From Vanilla planifolia (taxonomy: Eukaryota; Streptophyta; Magnoliopsida; Asparagales; Orchidaceae): a stretch of DNA of 64,000 bases. The stretch lies in contig CM043870.1 in the NCBI GenBank assembly GCA_023846275.1, positions 17,919,057 to 17,983,056 of the forward strand, given 5' to 3'. Below the pieces are notes generated by a model, which saw only the letters and a program-made list of their open reading frames with translations, searched no databases and had not been told where the DNA came from. A program made the translations under genes and the position numbers. Below are positions 60,562-64,000 of this stretch, in pieces. The number at the start of each line of letters is the position of its first letter. Positions within the stretch are counted from its first letter, which is position 1.

Positions 60562-63500
60562 TGTCAAGGATGTTTATGAAAATAATCATGCATTAAAAGT
60601 AAAAGAAATCATTTAAGAAGGGACATGCCCTAGTCTCACAAAAAACATTATTTAACATAAATGTTGCTATCTAAACCACAGTAGTGCTCCTTCCATAGTA
60701 AATATGCGCAAACTTGAATTGAGTAAAAAGTCATAAAAAAAAGATTCATGTTACAATTTCTTGTTTTAGGGGTACTTTTGGTAGTACTAGTAGCCATTGC
60801 AGCAATGTAACAGTGAATCCCAATGTCGAAACCCATTTTGTGAGGAATTTGTGAGGTAATTAGACATATTCTAAAATAAAAAAAATATTTTTCCATCTTA
60901 ATTGATATACTAAAACACACACAATAGTTTACAACATAGATAGCCTCATTGTTGACCTTCATCTAGCCACAATGGGGGTAAACATATATCTTGAAACAAC
61001 TTGTAGCCAACATTACAAAACATCTAGAGGATAATTTTTATCGTGGAAGTATATGAGTGTGTCAACTTCATGTGTAGTTTGTTATTCCTATCCTATTATA
61101 TATGATATAGTGTTGCAGTAATATCACTGACTAATATTCTTTTATTTTTAATTCCTTATTGTTGATCTACATCTACTCCAATAAATCCTAAAGATATTAA
61201 ATTACATCCAATAGTTATGTATTTTGGTAATTTGGAGCCATTAAAGAAAAGAATTGAAAATTGATGGTGAATTTGTTTAGCACCATAAACTATGATAAAT
61301 GGTTTCATCATGAGGGCTGTGACATGGTAGCATGTTAACTGTTTTTTCCCTTCAATGTAGAAAACATTTAGTTGGCAAAATAGATAATAGAATTCATTAG
61401 ATCAACATCCTTATCTTGCATTCAATCATAACTTCAACACCCCATTTATTAGGAAATCTTAATTCCAATTTAGATTAAAAAAAGCTTTGATGTAGATATT
61501 AGGAAATTCCTTTTTGTTTATCCATGTAATGCCAAATTTGTGAATGTCATTTAATCTCATTAACTTTATTAGTTTTGCAAATCTTTTATTTTCCTAAGGT
61601 AGTGAAACAAAACAACAAACATTATGGTAATTCCATTATCCATTACTACTTGAAGTTGCACCTCTACTTTCTAATGTCAAAGAGGAAAATTAAAACACTT
61701 AAAATTCGTGCAATGCATGTTCAATAATTTAGATTATCAAGATTTGTTTTATATATGACCATAAATGCAATTTTTCCTTCCAATTGTCAACCTTAAAGTT
61801 GTGAGTGACTTGCTCGTGATTATTCTCCTTGGTTTTTTATATATTCCTCTCTAACAAACTTATTCCACCTTAAATAGACAAAAAGGCTATGCAAAACAAG
61901 TCTATTACTTTAACAAAACAAATGTATGATGAAACTAGTCAAGTTAACTATAAAATAATACATTTTATTTGTGTGTGTGACAGGAATTCAATCCATGGCA
62001 CCTAGTCATAGACCAAAAAAATCTACTAACAAGCTAATGTATATTTTGCAAGAGTTCAACAAAAAGTAAATCACCAAAGAGCTTGCATGTTTAGTGATGC
62101 ATGCCCAAAATGGGGCTCAAAACTATTCGATAAAATCTGATAAAGCAATAAAACTACAATAGTTTCTTCAACTTATTTTTGGGTTAGGTTTGCAATTCTC
62201 TTTCACAAGTTCTGCATGGTAACTTTTGATAAGTTTTTTAAAGATATTTTTTCCAACAACTGTTTAATATGATTTTAGATTTTTGGCAAGATCATAAAAT
62301 CAATACGAAGCTTGATGAAGATTGACTTAGAGCATAATATCACATGATAGATAGGGTTCTCTTAATGGTTCATATTGAAGTTGGACAACTATCTTACAAT
62401 TATAATTGAGTTGAACTATTGAATTTTTTTTAACTTTTACTTAGTTTGCTAAATTTTTTATTTTAATATTAGTTTTAGTGGTTCACCTAAGTACCCTATG
62501 ATATTTGCACCCTTCTCAACATATTCTATGATTTTTGAATGTTTTCATTAAGAATAATATTTTAGTTAGTATTTCATTTGATTTTAGGTTTAGTATTGTG
62601 GTGTATTTGAAGCTCTATTATGGAATACAAAGAAAGATTATCTTATGTTAGCATTCAACTTTTATAAATAATGTTTTCTTTGACTACATGAGCATACAAC
62701 TATAAGTTGCAATCAAGGGATTTTAGGTGATGATTTCATATCTAATTAGTGATTTAAGTTTATCTCCACCATTTTTTCCATAATTTCCTCACCACCATCC
62801 ATCTTAAGTCCTACTATAGAAACCCCTCCTAGCCATCCTAAACTAATAATATTTGGCCATTAAGGCCATTTATCTTGTCGTTTGTCCTTTAAATCCTAAG
62901 CGCAATAAATCATTGGACATTATATTGCTCTCAAGTGAGCAACCCCCAAAATGGTTCAAGTTATGCTATCAAGTTCAACAAAAATCCTCATTAGAACCAT
63001 GGTGTCACTAGGAGTGTATAAGTGGTTGGCCTTAAAAACTATATTAATCCTAACAATCCTTCCAATAAGAAAAAAAATGATTCAATAGACCAAACCACAT
63101 TTTGTTCATCATTTTTAGTATAACATGTTTTAAATCTTCTTGTTTAGAGTTAGAATTTGTATCCCATGACACATCGTTAATTGGCTTTATCACAAACTTA
63201 AATAACAAAAATTATTTTCGTTCATAACTTCGACATTCCTTTGTTAAACAATAATTATATTGGTACAATTAATTTTTTTACTCATCTAATAAATTGATTA
63301 TAGATTTCCTAAAAGGTTATTCTATTCTTTCTCTAACTATTTAGTGTCACATGTGAAAGGGAAGTTGTTGATGTTGTCAACCAAAATTGTCAATAATCTA
63401 TTACAACCAAGTAAGTGGGTAAGCATAATTTGTCTAATTGGAATATTGAGGCAACATTCTTGTTACACTCGTTCTAGTTTTTGTTTATGTTTAATGTGCA

Positions 63501-63580
63501 TATCCATATCATTGAAAAGGTATGTTTGCATCATTGTGAAATATGACAATCATATTAGGTCAATATAAATACAAATTGAG
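60562..63580. other. Anonymous AT-rich DNA, no gene
   Basis: The 104-codon minus frame at 60648-60962 is the longest open frame in the window, but it has no recognisable domain and lies where a decayed minus-strand LTR is suspected. I do not call it a gene. No other motif was found. Confidence 0.45.
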
Positions 63581-63652
63581 GTCATTTAGCCAAGCAGTTG
63601 AGATGCTTCTACACTCATAATTGAATGTTGTGTTATTTATTCTTCTTAGAAA
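63580..63652 (+). other. Degenerate tRNA-like relic
   Basis: TAGCCAAGCAGTTGAGATGC (63587) has the form of a tRNA D-arm / Pol III A box (TRGYNNARNNG). CTCATAA (63614-63620) looks like an anticodon loop with CAT, and TGTTGTGTTATTTATTC (63627-63643) resembles a decayed T-arm / B box (GGTTCRANNCC). The order and spacing suit a tRNA-Met-like sequence, but the T-arm no longer pairs and the acceptor ends do not match, so it is not a functional tRNA. It could be a SINE head or a tRNA pseudogene. Confidence 0.3.
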
Positions 63653-64000
63653 ATAAATTTTCACAGTACAACTACATAACAAGATGAACAATATCAATGA
63701 AAACCATGCAAAAATGGATTATAATATAATAGACATAGATCATGTTGGTCTATTGTGCATAATTCTTTGATGACCTTCAAACTAATCTGAGTATGCAATG
63801 ATAGTATGTTGTGGAGGTGGCCAATTTTTTCTTACATAATGTTGTCAATTGAAGCAGCATTGCATCATAATAGTATAGTAGTTTGATAATATTTTCTTTC
63901 TTTTGTACTTTGTTTATAAATTTTTTGTTAAAGATGTTCTGAGGAAATCATGCTCTAAGATAAAAGGTGTTAACCACCTACAGCTATTTATCTTATGAAA
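63653..64000. other. Anonymous DNA to window end
   Basis: No gene or repeat was recognised in the last 350 bases. Confidence 0.5.

Noticed and set aside
60648..60962. 104-codon minus-strand open frame, the longest in the window
   Set aside because: No recognisable motif, and it lies in a suspected LTR region; length alone is not enough at this base composition.
1..64000. Naming the species from the very low GC content and old retroelements
   Set aside because: Several unrelated plant lineages have large or AT-rich genomes; no host gene is present to decide.

Overview
This window looks like heterochromatic or intergenic DNA from a large, very AT-rich plant nuclear genome (roughly three quarters A+T by eye). 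I found no intact gene of any kind. The longest open frame is about 100 codons, and every frame is saturated with stops. What can be recognised is decayed plant LTR-retrotransposon sequence: Ty1/Copia gag, reverse transcriptase (RT) and RNase H; Ty3/Gypsy gag-protease, RT and integrase; LTR-like direct repeats; and primer-binding-site (PBS) relics of the initiator-Met tRNA type used by plant Copia elements. Many stops fall where the family has Gln or Arg, as expected from C-to-T decay of methylated repeats. The species cannot be named from this sequence.

The dominant structure is a very old direct duplication. Copy 1 runs from the window start to about 22.8 kb. Copy 2 runs from about 28.48 kb to about 58.5 kb. 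The two are collinear over a dozen anchors, diverged by an estimated 20-30%, and separated by insertions or deletions of 0.6-2.4 kb. Each copy holds, in order: (i) element A, a plus-strand Copia-type LTR element with about 1.8 kb LTRs and a gag remnant (933-5531; 29445-36513); (ii) element B, a minus-strand element with related 1.8 kb LTRs and only about 440 bp inside (5541-9672; 36523-40582), joined tail to tail to A in a nearly spacerless palindrome; (iii) a weak minus-strand Copia RNase H relic; (iv) a plus-strand Copia RT/RNase H pseudogene preceded by a second, partial RT copy (12270-14350; 42520-44480); (v) AT-rich DNA with an inverted segment (about 16-18 kb; about 47.9-50.3 kb); (vi) an unclassified but clearly shared block (18.3-21.2 kb; 50.3-54.85 kb); and (vii) a probable Gypsy LTR region (about 22-24 kb; about 57.7-58.6 kb).

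Some features occur in one copy only. Copy 1 has a 119-bp tandem duplication inside the RT pseudogene and about 0.6 kb extra near 10.4-11.0 kb. Copy 2 has a 1.9-kb LTR-like block with a 197-bp tandem repeat (32.7-34.56 kb), a nested minus-strand Copia relic with two LTRs and only RNase H inside (45.24-47.4 kb), a 16-bp minisatellite at the edge of a 1.4-kb extra segment (48.7 kb), a 1.6-kb extra segment (52.5-54.1 kb), and a Gypsy pol pseudogene in which RT runs directly into the end of integrase (55.84-57.4 kb). Between the copies lies a Gypsy gag-protease pseudogene (24.6-26.06 kb). The last 5 kb holds only anonymous AT-rich DNA, a PBS-like site and a weak tRNA-like relic.

Nothing here is expressed as a working pathway as far as the sequence shows. 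The value of the window is as a fossil record of nested insertion, fusion, duplication and decay.
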